DNA of 62,651 nt from Candidatus Brocadia sp. (GTDB lineage: Bacteria; Planctomycetota; Brocadiia; Brocadiales; Brocadiaceae): the NCBI GenBank assembly GCA_013360945.1, contig JABWAQ010000007.1:1-62651 (forward strand). Reading direction: 5' to 3'. Each line of letters starts with the position of its first letter. Positions within the stretch are counted from its first letter, which is position 1. The translations under genes and the position numbers were made by a program. Positions 18,375-28,084 of the stretch are shown in pieces. The notes below the pieces were generated by a model. That model saw only the letters and a list, made by a program, of their open reading frames with translations, was not told the DNA's origin and made no database searches.

Positions 18375-19967
18375 TCAGGTAAACAGCTTTCTGAAAACAA
18401 ACATTCCGCCAATAAAAAGAATAATATCTGCACCCCATATGGCAGGTATCACGGGGACGAACGTATCCTTTGCCAGAACGATGCCGGTTACCACCAGCGG
18501 ATAATAGAGAAACAGGATCACCATAAAACTGGCACCAACTCCAACGATAAGATGCCCGCTCCGCAGCATAATGCCAAGCGGGATACCAATAATAACAAAA
18601 GGGATACAAGAGAGCGCCTGCGATATCCGCTTATGGATGGAAACATCATTTTTCCGTCTTATTTCCTCTTTTTCGGCAATATGTGACTCTTCTTCAATAC
18701 TTCCGATGTCTATTAGCAAGGCATCCCTGCGACTGTTTATCTCAGAAATCGCCTGAGAGAGTAAAGCGATTTTTTTCGTTTCTTCGGTCTGTATTTCACG
18801 TGCCGTAGCGAATTTTTGCTCAATGCTGTAAATTCTTTGTTTTTCTCTTTCAATGGTCTCTTTGATTTGCATAATTTTCTTATCCCTGTCTTCGGCCACA
18901 GAGGTATCTGCCTTCTTTTCCCTTTTCGCCTGAATCAAATTTTCATTGGCAACAAGGATGTAGTTTTTCGCTATCTTACTCTCATTTTCCAATCCCTCAA
19001 TCCTGGATTTCTGGCGTGTCAGATTTTCATCCGACCGCTTCAATTCCAGGATGAACTTCTCACGTTTTCTGGACAAAACATCCAATTCTTCCCGATAAGA
19101 AGCCAATTCCCTGGTTAATGTATCCTTGTCCTTTTTTGAATTCGATGGCGTTATTGCGTTTTCTGACAATTCCGTGTTAATCTCCCTGTTGTATTTGCAA
19201 AGTTGCAATACCGTCATATATCTTGTAGAAGACTCTCGTTTTTTTTCTTTCAGGGAAATCTCAAACGTCGTTTCGGTAAACGCACCCACACGGGGAATTT
19301 CTTCCAGTTTCTTATAATTTGGTTTGAAAAATTCTCCCCGACGCAAGGTAAGAAGTATCTTGTTTTCCTGTTCATCCATTTTGACAGCCCCCTCTTCAGC
19401 AAGGATGACATTCGTCACATAGTCATTTGCATATTCAATCACTGCTATATCTTTATTAACGTTATCTTCCACACTTCCTATATAAATTTGGTACGGGTAC
19501 AGGTCTATTTTTTTCTGGAATGCCGCCAGACGTCCGGCCAGAATATTATTTACAGCACGTTCCTGGAGTAATATTATTTTATAACAAGACCGCGGTAAAA
19601 CCTCCGCAGATAAGGCCAGCGTTATAAAACTAAAGACGACTCCAATTACTAATACAGGCGTTATTATTTTCAGTATATGCACCCCGCTTGCCTGGATAGC
19701 AACAATTTCATGGTCGGCGCTCATACGTCCATAAGTCATCGCCGTAGCGGTAAGTAATGCCGATGGGATCGAATAGGGAGCGGCTTGAATAAAGAGGTGG
19801 GGGATGAGCGCCCTGATGGTAATGATATCAAGTCCTTTATGCAGGAGTTGAATTGTAAACCCTAAGAATATTAAAAATTCAAAACACGCCAGGGACGGGA
19901 GAAACATCCTGAACCACTCCCTTAAAAGATAGCGTTCTAATATTTTATTAACGAATAGGGTCGCCAT
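18375..19967 (-). CDS. LptF/LptG-family permease with large coiled-coil insert
   Basis: The 530-residue protein starts with the LptF/G pattern: LERYLLREWFRMFLPSL, a first membrane helix, and SALLTATAMTYGRMSADHEIVAIQASG, the coupling-helix region. A beta-jellyroll of about 140 residues follows. A charged helical stretch of about 170 residues (roughly 275-445) then forms an evident coiled coil before the last three helices (IPFVIIGIPLGIMLRSGHL to the end). Usual family members are about 360-400 residues and lack this insert. The family moves lipopolysaccharide out of the inner membrane as part of the LptBFG transporter. No lptB or second permease is adjacent. Confidence 0.82.
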   Translation of the reverse strand: MATLFVNKILERYLLREWFRMFLPSLACFEFLIFLGFTIQLLHKGLDIITIRALIPHLFIQAAPYSIPSALLTATAMTYGRMSADHEIVAIQASGVHILKIITPVLVIGVVFSFITLALSAEVLPRSCYKIILLQERAVNNILAGRLAAFQKKIDLYPYQIYIGSVEDNVNKDIAVIEYANDYVTNVILAEEGAVKMDEQENKILLTLRRGEFFKPNYKKLEEIPRVGAFTETTFEISLKEKKRESSTRYMTVLQLCKYNREINTELSENAITPSNSKKDKDTLTRELASYREELDVLSRKREKFILELKRSDENLTRQKSRIEGLENESKIAKNYILVANENLIQAKREKKADTSVAEDRDKKIMQIKETIEREKQRIYSIEQKFATAREIQTEETKKIALLSQAISEINSRRDALLIDIGSIEEESHIAEKEEIRRKNDVSIHKRISQALSCIPFVIIGIPLGIMLRSGHLIVGVGASFMVILFLYYPLVVTGIVLAKDTFVPVIPAIWGADIILFIGGMFVFRKLFT

Positions 19968-20037
19968 TTTTTATGGTTTTACCGTATGAAAATTTTTTAG
20001 AAAAAAAACAGATCATGATTGTTTTTAAGGAAGATTT

Positions 20038-20055
20038 GGTTGCGGCTTTGCTGCG
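20038..20055 (+). repeat. GGTTGCGGCTTTGCTGCG motif, copy 4
   Basis: This copy of the dispersed motif lies 13 bases beyond the 3' end of the PEP carboxylase gene. Confidence 0.55.
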
Positions 20056-20068
20056 CCAAGTGTTTGCC

Positions 20069-21541
20069 TTATCCTAAGAATCCCCTTATTTTTCCGGCAG
20101 CGATCATGTTTTCCGTAACAGTTTCTTTCTTCCCGGAGAGAATAGACTGAATGATTTGTGAGGTATATTCGCTGTGCAATAAGTTTTCGGTATATTTTAC
20201 CATACCCAACGCCTTCTCGATATCACCGGCAATCTTAGGTGAAATTAATTTCCTGACATCTGCGTTGTAATACGATGCTGCCGATGAAAGGTCTTCTAAG
20301 AGTGCCGGATATGCAGCCTTGAGAAATACGAGATCCTTTTCAGTTAAATAATGTAATCCCAGGAGTTCCGGAGGCAGTCCTATTGAATAGAGCGAAGCAC
20401 AAAAAGAAATCACCCTTGGCAAGGTAATCCCTTCAATATTCCGTGAATAGCCGAAAAGTCCGATATGGAGTTTACGCATCCGCCGGTTCGGGACAAACCG
20501 GGCTATCTCATTAACCAAAGGGGCAAGTTCTATTATCTGTTCCCGGTAAGCCGACGCCAATCTTTCGGTTATCTCCAGGGACACTTCTTCATCGATAAAG
20601 GCTGGAACAGTCCTCGATCGGTTATTGATTTTTTGGATAGCCTCCGTCACCTGCCTTTCATCATAGTCGTACTTGAACGCCGATTGAATGGTAAAGGTCT
20701 GAACACTGGGGTATTCTTTAAGTGCATTATCAACCGTTAATGGTGACAGATTGCCACGGAAGAGATTCGACCCCAGCCCCAGAATGGGATAAATGGGAAT
20801 CTGAATTTTTTTCTCCAGGGCATGCAATCTCTGTAAAGCAATTTTAACTACCAGTATAGCCGAAAGCATGCCATAATTTAATGCCGGATCAGAACGGCCA
20901 AGAAAGACCCTCTGATATGAAAATTGTTTATCCCTGAGATACTTCTGAACCATAGTGTCCGCAGAGAGCATGTAAGGAATATCTTCGAATAATGGAATAA
21001 CTTCTATGGTTTCAGGTTTAAACTCACCAATCCACTCCCCTATCGAAATATCGTTTTCAAAACATTTCCTGTGTTGTTTCCCCACAACAAAGTCGCGATA
21101 ATAATAATATACCCGGTTAATTGCGTCGGTATTGGTAGTCATGGGGAGGATGACCTCAAAGATAGGCGGCACATTATTGTCCCCGTAAAACTGAAGGGCG
21201 GTATCGTATGAGCGTGGCGCACTCTCCAATGTTTCCAAAAGGATCTTCGCTTCACTTTTCTCAAACATCGGGTTGGGTATCCGCAGCGTAATAAAGCTGT
21301 CTTTGCCGATCCGGTGTTTTTTGAAATAATTATCATACCGGGCCAGGAGTTTCTTAATGACAAATTCATCGACCTCCTTCCCTTCACAGTCCCACATTTG
21401 CTCGTCACATCGCAGGTGTGAAAACACATAGTATGCCTCTTTTATTTCATCTGCACCCAGAAAGCACGTTCCCTCGGTAAAGAATGGCATCGTTACGTTA
21501 TCAGGATGTTGGGTACTCATCGTTCGGGGTATTTTTCTCAT
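20069..21541 (-). CDS. ppcA: Archaeal-type phosphoenolpyruvate carboxylase
   Basis: The 490-residue protein matches the short archaeal PEP carboxylase family (about 480-500 residues) rather than the 900-residue bacterial form. The start RTMSTQHPDN is diagnostic. Further conserved blocks include IEVIPLFEDIPYM, FLGRSDPALNYGM, GLGSNLFRGNLSP and GLFGYSRN. It carboxylates PEP to oxaloacetate and so replenishes the TCA cycle. This is useful in an autotroph that fixes CO2 by the acetyl-CoA pathway. The gene appears solitary. This enzyme type is rare in bacteria and suggests ancient transfer. Confidence 0.92.
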   Translation of the reverse strand: MRKIPRTMSTQHPDNVTMPFFTEGTCFLGADEIKEAYYVFSHLRCDEQMWDCEGKEVDEFVIKKLLARYDNYFKKHRIGKDSFITLRIPNPMFEKSEAKILLETLESAPRSYDTALQFYGDNNVPPIFEVILPMTTNTDAINRVYYYYRDFVVGKQHRKCFENDISIGEWIGEFKPETIEVIPLFEDIPYMLSADTMVQKYLRDKQFSYQRVFLGRSDPALNYGMLSAILVVKIALQRLHALEKKIQIPIYPILGLGSNLFRGNLSPLTVDNALKEYPSVQTFTIQSAFKYDYDERQVTEAIQKINNRSRTVPAFIDEEVSLEITERLASAYREQIIELAPLVNEIARFVPNRRMRKLHIGLFGYSRNIEGITLPRVISFCASLYSIGLPPELLGLHYLTEKDLVFLKAAYPALLEDLSSAASYYNADVRKLISPKIAGDIEKALGMVKYTENLLHSEYTSQIIQSILSGKKETVTENMIAAGKIRGFLG

Positions 21542-21690
21542 ACTCGTAGTCCGGTAGTTATTCTAAAACAATTATCATAAACTATAAATTATATTAAAAA
21601 AACTTTCCTTATCCACAAAATAGTTTTATAATTGGTATTTTGAATCTTGTTTTAGAAGACATTATTTTCCCGCTGTAACGGAAGAGGAGA

Positions 21691-23919
21691 ATGAACATGT
21701 CCAATGAGTGTTTTATAAATGAAAATAAAACCGATATAAATGAACTGATATCCCTGATTAATACGGAGCAATATGACAAGCTGGAAGATGCCTGGCTTGG
21801 GATTATTGAATCCAATAATAAAAATCTCCAATCGCTTTTCGAGGTGGTTGATTTACTTGTGAAACGGGAAGAAAAAAAACGGGCACGCGATTTCCTGCTG
21901 ATGCTGGCGCCTTATTACAAACAAAAAGGGCTTTATGGCGACGTCCTGGAGGTGTTAAAAAAGGTACTGGAATATAATGCAAAAGAAAAGGGGCTGGCAA
22001 AAGAGATTGCTGAATGTTATTCAAACATTTATAAAGACAGACCCTATGCAAAGAATCTGATTGAAAAAACAGATATAGAGGCAACGTCCGACATCCACGG
22101 AGCTATGAAGAAGCTGGAAAAGTATTTTTATCTCGATCGCGGCGATTATGTCTATCACAAGAGCTGGGGCGTTGGTCAGGTACTTTCAATTGACACAGAA
22201 GGCGAAAAGGTAAATATCGATTTTGAAAAAAAGAATAATCACAGTATTGCTATGGATATAGCCCCGGGCATATTGCGGAAGCTTGACAAGGATGATTTAT
22301 TGGCGATGATTTACGCCCAAAGAGATGTATTAAATAAAATGATTGAAGAAAACCCTGTAGATTTGATTAAGCTAACTTTAAAATATTTCGGAGGAAAGGC
22401 ATCGGTTTCCGGTATAAAGAATCGGCTTACAACGGGCGTTATTCCTGCTGAGGCATGGGGAAAATGGTGGACAAATACAAAAAAATTACTCAAAAAAGAT
22501 CCGTATATAAAACTTACCGACGGTACCCCCACCACCTCCTTTCTGGAGTTTCGCACCTCACCAATGACACATCACCAGGAAATACTCGAAAGATTAACCC
22601 ATACCAGGGATGTTGACAAAAAGATAGAAATTACCAAAAAATATATTTCTGAAATGAAAAGCACCGAAGTATGCAATGAAACCCTGCATGAAATTACCAA
22701 TCTATTCGCACAAGAGTCCGATAAATTGTATGAAACAAACCTTTCCGCTGCTATAGAATGTCTCTTACTCCTTGAAGAAGTACAATGCTTCTTCAAAGGA
22801 GAGCATGGGAAATACAAAGACAGGATAGAAACCCTCATCCGTACAAATGAAAATTTCCCGGAACTCGTCGATAAAATGACCCTGTTAGAATACAAGAAAG
22901 AAGTCCTTGATGTAATGAAAAGGGTCAAACCGGAAAATTGGCAGGATGAATTTGTTTCTCTCTTTTTCGTTAACAACGGCAATTTGTGGGAATTCATTAT
23001 CAAGGAACTTACAAACAATAACCGGCAGTATGCCGTTGAGGGGATAGCCCTCAAGATATTTAATCAATTCAACGCCTATCCGGAACACTATATCTGGTTT
23101 TGCAAAAATGGGATGCACGGACGATACACCGAACTCCATAAAAGCATCGATCCGGCTACCATGTTTAATCGATTAATTGAACTATTAGACAACATCTATT
23201 TTAAGATTCAGAAAGGGCGCAACGGGGTCTTAAAGAGCCTTGCAAATAAGATCAAAAACCTCCTTGAGGACAAAGGCAACGATTATGCCATACAAATCCT
23301 GAATGATGCCAATGCAGAAGGTATCTATAACGTTGTCTCCGAAAGTAAGGGCCTGGAGGATTGGTTCAAAGTTTCTATCGAAAGTGTCATTCATGACCGT
23401 TACCCCGAATTATTTGATGTACCAGGTTCTCCCAAACTTGATGAAAGCAAAATCTATGTCACAACAGAAGGACATGAAAGAAAAAAGAAGGAATTCGACC
23501 ATCTTATGAACGTAGAATTTGCAGAAAATGCACGCGACCTCGGCGAGGCTATCAGCCGGGGCGACCTGCGTGAAAACGCAGAGTACAAAGCTGCACGGGA
23601 AAAACAGGCCATGCTGGTAGAGAAGGCGGAACGCATGAAGGCAGAACTACAGAGGGTTGTTATCATTGACCAACATTCCATTCAAGCCGGTATAATCTCT
23701 CCCGGCACAAAAGTTACCCTAAAGCACCAGGACAAGACGGAATTAGAAACGTATACCATACTAGGCCCCTGGGACGTCGATATCGAAAAAGGTATTATCT
23801 CATACCAGTCACCCATTGGAAAAGGACTATTAAACAGGACTGCAGGAGAAACAGTTACTATCAGGTTGCCCGAAGGGGAATCCACGTACGAAATTGTTAA
23901 TATTGAGAAGGCCTTATAA
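21691..23919 (+). CDS. greA: Large GreA-type transcription factor with N-terminal extension
   Basis: The 742-residue protein has a C-terminal GreA/GreB module (about 585-742). This consists of a coiled coil with GDLRENAEYKAAREKQAML, including the conserved acidic tip (GDLRENAEY), then the FKBP-like domain GTKVTLKHQDKTELETYTILG. The long N-terminus begins with TPR-like helices (about 1-140) and a CarD/Tudor-like strand segment (YVYHKSWGVGQVLSIDTEGEKV, about 148-170). Giant GreA proteins of this design are known from chlamydiae and other PVC bacteria. GreA stimulates RNA cleavage in backtracked RNA polymerase. AGGAGA precedes the ATG. Confidence 0.85.
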   Translation: MNMSNECFINENKTDINELISLINTEQYDKLEDAWLGIIESNNKNLQSLFEVVDLLVKREEKKRARDFLLMLAPYYKQKGLYGDVLEVLKKVLEYNAKEKGLAKEIAECYSNIYKDRPYAKNLIEKTDIEATSDIHGAMKKLEKYFYLDRGDYVYHKSWGVGQVLSIDTEGEKVNIDFEKKNNHSIAMDIAPGILRKLDKDDLLAMIYAQRDVLNKMIEENPVDLIKLTLKYFGGKASVSGIKNRLTTGVIPAEAWGKWWTNTKKLLKKDPYIKLTDGTPTTSFLEFRTSPMTHHQEILERLTHTRDVDKKIEITKKYISEMKSTEVCNETLHEITNLFAQESDKLYETNLSAAIECLLLLEEVQCFFKGEHGKYKDRIETLIRTNENFPELVDKMTLLEYKKEVLDVMKRVKPENWQDEFVSLFFVNNGNLWEFIIKELTNNNRQYAVEGIALKIFNQFNAYPEHYIWFCKNGMHGRYTELHKSIDPATMFNRLIELLDNIYFKIQKGRNGVLKSLANKIKNLLEDKGNDYAIQILNDANAEGIYNVVSESKGLEDWFKVSIESVIHDRYPELFDVPGSPKLDESKIYVTTEGHERKKKEFDHLMNVEFAENARDLGEAISRGDLRENAEYKAAREKQAMLVEKAERMKAELQRVVIIDQHSIQAGIISPGTKVTLKHQDKTELETYTILGPWDVDIEKGIISYQSPIGKGLLNRTAGETVTIRLPEGESTYEIVNIEKAL

Positions 23920-23933
23920 AAGGAGAAAGAGTG

Positions 23934-24293
23934 ATGAAAAAAATTGTTTCCTTTAGCATTATCTTTGTTTTTTGCGTTTTGTTATCTTACGGATGTAATT
24001 CTAAACAGCAGGCCCTGTCAGAAAGGGGCGGTATCTGGGCAGTCTATGACAGGGAATGTCGAAAATGTCACAAGGTCAACGGAAATGGTAGTATTGTCGG
24101 CCGGTTAATCTACAAAATGCCTAATTTTACCAATACCAAATGGCAGGATAACGTATCAGATTCCAGATTAATTATCTCCGTTGCCAATGGCAAAGGGAAA
24201 ATGCCTGGCTATAAGGGCAAGCTGAAAGATGAAGAGATTGTTGACCTGGTCAAGACATGCGTCAGGAGCTATTATCAGCCGCAGGAGCAATAG
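23934..24293 (+). CDS. Monohaem c-type cytochrome, lipoprotein
   Basis: The 119-residue protein has a lipobox-type signal (FCVLLSYGC) and one haem-binding motif CRKCH. The distal methionine is probably in GKMPGY. The start is set at the ATG three bases after a GTG because AGGAG lies eight bases upstream. It is a class I cytochrome c tethered to the outer face of a membrane. It follows greA by about 15 bases. Its electron partners are not evident here. Confidence 0.82.
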   Translation: MKKIVSFSIIFVFCVLLSYGCNSKQQALSERGGIWAVYDRECRKCHKVNGNGSIVGRLIYKMPNFTNTKWQDNVSDSRLIISVANGKGKMPGYKGKLKDEEIVDLVKTCVRSYYQPQEQ

Positions 24294-24392
24294 GGATTTT
24301 CAGGATTCCCATCTTGGGGAGGACAGGGGCGTGTCTATTCATTGTTTAACCAAAAAATTTGAAATTCTAAACATTGCACTAGAGGAGAAACT

Positions 24393-24755
24393 ATGTTACG
24401 GGAGATGTGCAAAGGGAAGATCCATGCCGCAACGGTGACGGAAACCAATCTCAATTACCGTGGCAGTATCACGATCGACAAGGCACTTATCGACGCGGTG
24501 GATATTTTACACTATGAACGCGTACAAGTCCTTAACATTAATAATGGGACACGGGTGGAAACCTACGTGATTGAAGGCGAACGGAATTCCGGTGTTATCT
24601 GTTTAAACGGCGCCGCTGCACGGTGGGCGCAGCCAGGAGACAAGGTTATCATTATCTCTTACTGTCTCGTTGATGACAAAGAAGCAAGAAATTGGAAACC
24701 CAGGATTGTTCTGGTAGATGGGAATAATAAACCCATCAATACTCCCCTGTCATGA
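24393..24755 (+). CDS. panD: Aspartate 1-decarboxylase PanD
   Basis: The 120-residue proenzyme has the self-cleavage site Gly-Ser in YRGSITID near residue 25. It also has the pattern [21 protein letters not shown], the catalytic Lys9 region, and [12 protein letters not shown]. The enzyme makes beta-alanine for pantothenate and coenzyme A. A strong GAGGAG site precedes the ATG. Its stop overlaps the start of lgt by four bases (ATGA). Confidence 0.95.
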   Translation: MLREMCKGKIHAATVTETNLNYRGSITIDKALIDAVDILHYERVQVLNINNGTRVETYVIEGERNSGVICLNGAAARWAQPGDKVIIISYCLVDDKEARNWKPRIVLVDGNNKPINTPLS

Positions 24756-25621
24756 GAAAAATCCTATTCGAAATCCCCCTTCCTTTCTTTCACAAGAGCA
24801 TACCAATCTATTCTTATGGATTCATGCTGATGGTTGCCTTTTTGGTGGCCATTACCATCGCACGCTGGAGGGCAAAGAAGGAAGGTATCGACCCTAATAA
24901 AATTACTGATCTCGGGATTTATCTCGTCTTAACGGGTATTTTGGGGGCAAGACTCTTTTTCATCATCCAATTCTTTGAGGATTACAAAAATAACCTCTTA
25001 AGTGTCTTCAAGATTTACGAAGGCGGTTTAGTATACTATGGAGGACTCTTTGCCGGCATCGTTACCCTGTTTGTGTACGTCAGGAAGCATCATCTCTCTT
25101 TTCTTAAGCTCGTTGACATTCTCATGCCATCTGCAGCGCTGGGACTCGGCTTTGGCCGTATCGGATGCTTCCTGAACGGATGCTGCTTTGGGAAGGTTGC
25201 ATCCCATATCCCGTGGGCAGTCCGGTTTCCGAGGACACTGGACAAAACGGGCATGATCGATGGCAGCCCGGCCTTCCTTCATCAATGCGAACTCGGCTTA
25301 GTCCACCTTTCTGATGCGTATACCTTGCCCATACATCCCACACAGCTTTACTCATTTCTTTCTGATGTAGCGCTTTTTTTTATTCTCAGCGCCTTCTTTA
25401 AGTACCGGAAAAGGGATGGCGAGGTGTTATTACTCTTTGGGATAATCTATCCCGTCATACGATTTTGCATGGAATCACTCCGGGGAGATAATCCGCTGTT
25501 CTTTAACCTTCTTACCGTCTCTCAGATCATAAGCATTGGTATGTTTATTGTATCCGTTACCCTCTTTATCATTCTCAGGCTTAAAACGACGAGAAAGGAA
25601 GGGGAAAAAATAACCGCCTAA
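24752..25621 (+). CDS. lgt: Prolipoprotein diacylglyceryl transferase Lgt
   Basis: The 289-residue membrane enzyme has the Lgt signature [13 protein letters not shown] plus [13 protein letters not shown] and HPTQLYSFL. Seven or so hydrophobic segments are visible. Lgt transfers a diacylglyceryl group from phosphatidylglycerol to the lipobox cysteine of prelipoproteins. Several lipoproteins are encoded in this window (23934, 35642, 56301). It is translationally coupled to panD and converges on the TonB receptor gene with a four-base 3' overlap. Confidence 0.94.
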   Translation: MRKILFEIPLPFFHKSIPIYSYGFMLMVAFLVAITIARWRAKKEGIDPNKITDLGIYLVLTGILGARLFFIIQFFEDYKNNLLSVFKIYEGGLVYYGGLFAGIVTLFVYVRKHHLSFLKLVDILMPSAALGLGFGRIGCFLNGCCFGKVASHIPWAVRFPRTLDKTGMIDGSPAFLHQCELGLVHLSDAYTLPIHPTQLYSFLSDVALFFILSAFFKYRKRDGEVLLLFGIIYPVIRFCMESLRGDNPLFFNLLTVSQIISIGMFIVSVTLFIILRLKTTRKEGEKITA

Positions 25622-27819
25622 AACTGGTAGCTCAAACCAACAAAATACGTCCTTCCAGGCCGAGGCAAGTCTTTTGGTATGAAAATAGCGCCCGGGTCGC
25701 TGTAATCTTTATCAAGCATGTTAAAGACCGTCCCCTGTATTTCCAGGGTTTTGAAGAATTCTTTTCCAATGACGGAAAGATTGAGAAGTGCATAAGCCGG
25801 CAAATTGTCTCTTGTATCATCGTCAACCCTGGAGCGTGTCCCACTGACAAAGGCGCTCAGATTGGTATTGATATATTTCGGATAGTGTACATTTACACCG
25901 AAATTGCCGTGGTGTTGAGCAACAAACGGCATATCGTTCCCATGATTATCTTCAGGATTTTGAAAGGTATAATTCATAAAAACATAGTTATCCTTTATAA
26001 TGTCCACACGGGTCTCCATCTCGACACCCTGAACATGGGCATCCGTAAGATTTTCGTAAACAGGGGTATCCTGACCACGTTTCAGGAAAATAAGATCATC
26101 GATATTATTGTAGAAATAACTAACCCTGCTGGTAACGTGTTTATTAAATTTGTAACTCAATTCAACCTCATAGGTCATAATGGTTTCCGGATCCAGATCT
26201 TTATTCCCGCTTCCGCCTCTAAACATTTCATAAAAACTCGGCGCCCGGAATGCTTTTCCGTAGAGAAACTTCACTGATGCATCTTTCATAAATATCCACG
26301 TCAAACCTGCCCGTGGGCTGGTAGCATCACCAAAATCGCTGTATTGGTCATACCTCACACCAACGGTTAGATTCAAGGTGTCTGTAATATCCCATACATT
26401 CTGAAAATAAACGGACATTATCCTTCGCGTGGCATCTTCAAGAAAGGGGGCTGAATCTGAAAAATCCTGGACAGAAGGCAACGGCGCCCCCGTTACCGGA
26501 TCCATATTGCTCAAAAAATAGTTGTTGGATTGATTGATCAACCGATACTCAAAACCCAGGGTAAGCGTATTTCCATCGAATACTTGGTAATCAAAAGGAA
26601 TCTCCGTACCTGCAACCCTTTCGATTCCCTTGACAACATTAATTACCCCGTCAGGAAAGACGGCAAATTCCGGGACCCCATTTCCATCCGTATCCGCAGG
26701 TAAGACTGTGCCTTCTGGCAATGCTTCAAAGTAACTGTTGCTGTCAAATTGATCGTAGTAGATTCTCGGCCTTAAGGTAAATCTTTCCTCAAAGGTCTTT
26801 TTATACCCTATCTCTCCAAACACATAGTTATTTTCAATATTAGATTCATTATTTAATGCAAGATTTCCCCCAATAAAAGGGTCACGGTTCTTGTTACTGT
26901 ACCATCCCTGAAGCCATAGGCCCTCATACGCAATTTTCAGGTTAAGGTCATATTCTTGTCTCCCGTCATGCACACGCCCGGGAGCCAATGATGCGTTAGA
27001 CCCGAAATAGCTATCAAAGATTGTTTGAAAATCACTTTCAACCTCACCATCAAAGCCTGTGGTCTGCCTATAATGGGCCATACCAGAGACTTCAACCTTC
27101 CCAACCCGCTCGCCAAACACGACATTTTCCTCGTATGTATCAAAGCTTCCGTAACCGCTGCTTATCCTCACACCGTCAATATCCGCTGCGTCCTTGGTAA
27201 TAATATTGATAACCGCCGAAAATGCGTTTTCACCGTACATGGCCGAACCTGGCCCACGAATAATTTCTAACTTCTTGATATTTTCTACCGGGAAATCATC
27301 AAACCTGCCAAAGGCGGAACCGGTAGCTGTTGTGTTTACGGTATGTCCATTGAGCATTACCTTTACTTTGCTTGCACTTGCAATACCACGGACGGCAGGT
27401 TCAACGACTCCGGTGCCAGCCTCCTTTAATATCTCAAATCCAGGTACGGTTCTGAGTATTTCAACAAAAGTACGATACCCCAGACTCTTAATCTCCTCGT
27501 CGGTAATCACCGTAACGATACTCGGCGCCTTGTTGACCGGAGTTTCAAGTCTCGTAGCAATAGTTACCTCTCCCCTATAACCAAACCAGATAGCTTCCGT
27601 TGAGATTTCTTCTGCCAGAGCAGCCTTCATATTATCTGCATGCTTCTCTTCTGCGCTGGGTATGGTCTTGTTTGGTACATCTGTTTTTCTGATGGAAATT
27701 TGTGATGTGTCTGTACCCTGAGCGAAAATTTCAGATGAATGAAAAAAAATAAGGCAAAGAAGCAAGATAGTTATGCAGGGATATGTTGAAATAGTCGGTT
27801 TTTTTGCCCAGCCAGTCAT
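25618..27819 (-). CDS. TonB-dependent outer-membrane receptor
   Basis: The protein is about 733 residues long, starting MTGWAKK with GGGAG upstream; the earlier TTG is unlikely. It has a signal peptide (ILLLCLIFFHSSEIFAQG) and a plug domain (EEIKSLGYRTFVEILRTVPGF... IRGPGSAMYGENAFSAVINIITKDA). A 22-strand barrel ends in YFVGLSYQF with terminal Phe. It takes up a metal chelate or similar nutrient using TonB energy. The ligand cannot be read; the plug resembles CirA/BtuB-like receptors. No cobalamin riboswitch or TonB box is clear. A strong promoter lies about 95-120 bases upstream. Confidence 0.88.
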   Translation of the reverse strand: MTGWAKKPTISTYPCITILLLCLIFFHSSEIFAQGTDTSQISIRKTDVPNKTIPSAEEKHADNMKAALAEEISTEAIWFGYRGEVTIATRLETPVNKAPSIVTVITDEEIKSLGYRTFVEILRTVPGFEILKEAGTGVVEPAVRGIASASKVKVMLNGHTVNTTATGSAFGRFDDFPVENIKKLEIIRGPGSAMYGENAFSAVINIITKDAADIDGVRISSGYGSFDTYEENVVFGERVGKVEVSGMAHYRQTTGFDGEVESDFQTIFDSYFGSNASLAPGRVHDGRQEYDLNLKIAYEGLWLQGWYSNKNRDPFIGGNLALNNESNIENNYVFGEIGYKKTFEERFTLRPRIYYDQFDSNSYFEALPEGTVLPADTDGNGVPEFAVFPDGVINVVKGIERVAGTEIPFDYQVFDGNTLTLGFEYRLINQSNNYFLSNMDPVTGAPLPSVQDFSDSAPFLEDATRRIMSVYFQNVWDITDTLNLTVGVRYDQYSDFGDATSPRAGLTWIFMKDASVKFLYGKAFRAPSFYEMFRGGSGNKDLDPETIMTYEVELSYKFNKHVTSRVSYFYNNIDDLIFLKRGQDTPVYENLTDAHVQGVEMETRVDIIKDNYVFMNYTFQNPEDNHGNDMPFVAQHHGNFGVNVHYPKYINTNLSAFVSGTRSRVDDDTRDNLPAYALLNLSVIGKEFFKTLEIQGTVFNMLDKDYSDPGAIFIPKDLPRPGRTYFVGLSYQF

Positions 27820-27911
27820 ATAAACAACTCCCAAGTTTCAAACGATTGGCAGAATGGTTTGAGCTGGTAGCCTGAGTGGAGATCCTATTTTACGCCTTAG
27901 CTTTTTGCCGA

Positions 27912-27940
27912 ATTGTAAGCTTTCCGATAAACACTGTCAA
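27912..27940 (-). promoter_or_regulatory. Sigma-70-type promoter for TonB receptor
   Basis: On the minus strand TTGACA (27940-27935) and TACAAT (27917-27912) are 17 bases apart, close to consensus. The leader is about 85 bases. The rest of the 265-base gap up to hflX shows no recognised riboswitch. Confidence 0.6.
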
Positions 27941-28084
27941 CTACAAAGTTTGCCTGAGATTTTAACTTAACGGTCGAGTAGACGTCAGGCTGCGATTGTT
28001 GTTCCACATTATAGCCTGTAACAAACAATGTAAATGGAAAAACATTTTGGGACTCGTTATTTTGCCAAACGGTTTAAAAACAAC

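Noticed and set aside
27820..28084. Possible cobalamin riboswitch before the TonB receptor
   Set aside because: The conserved B12-box and core elements could not be found on the minus strand; only a standard promoter is visible.
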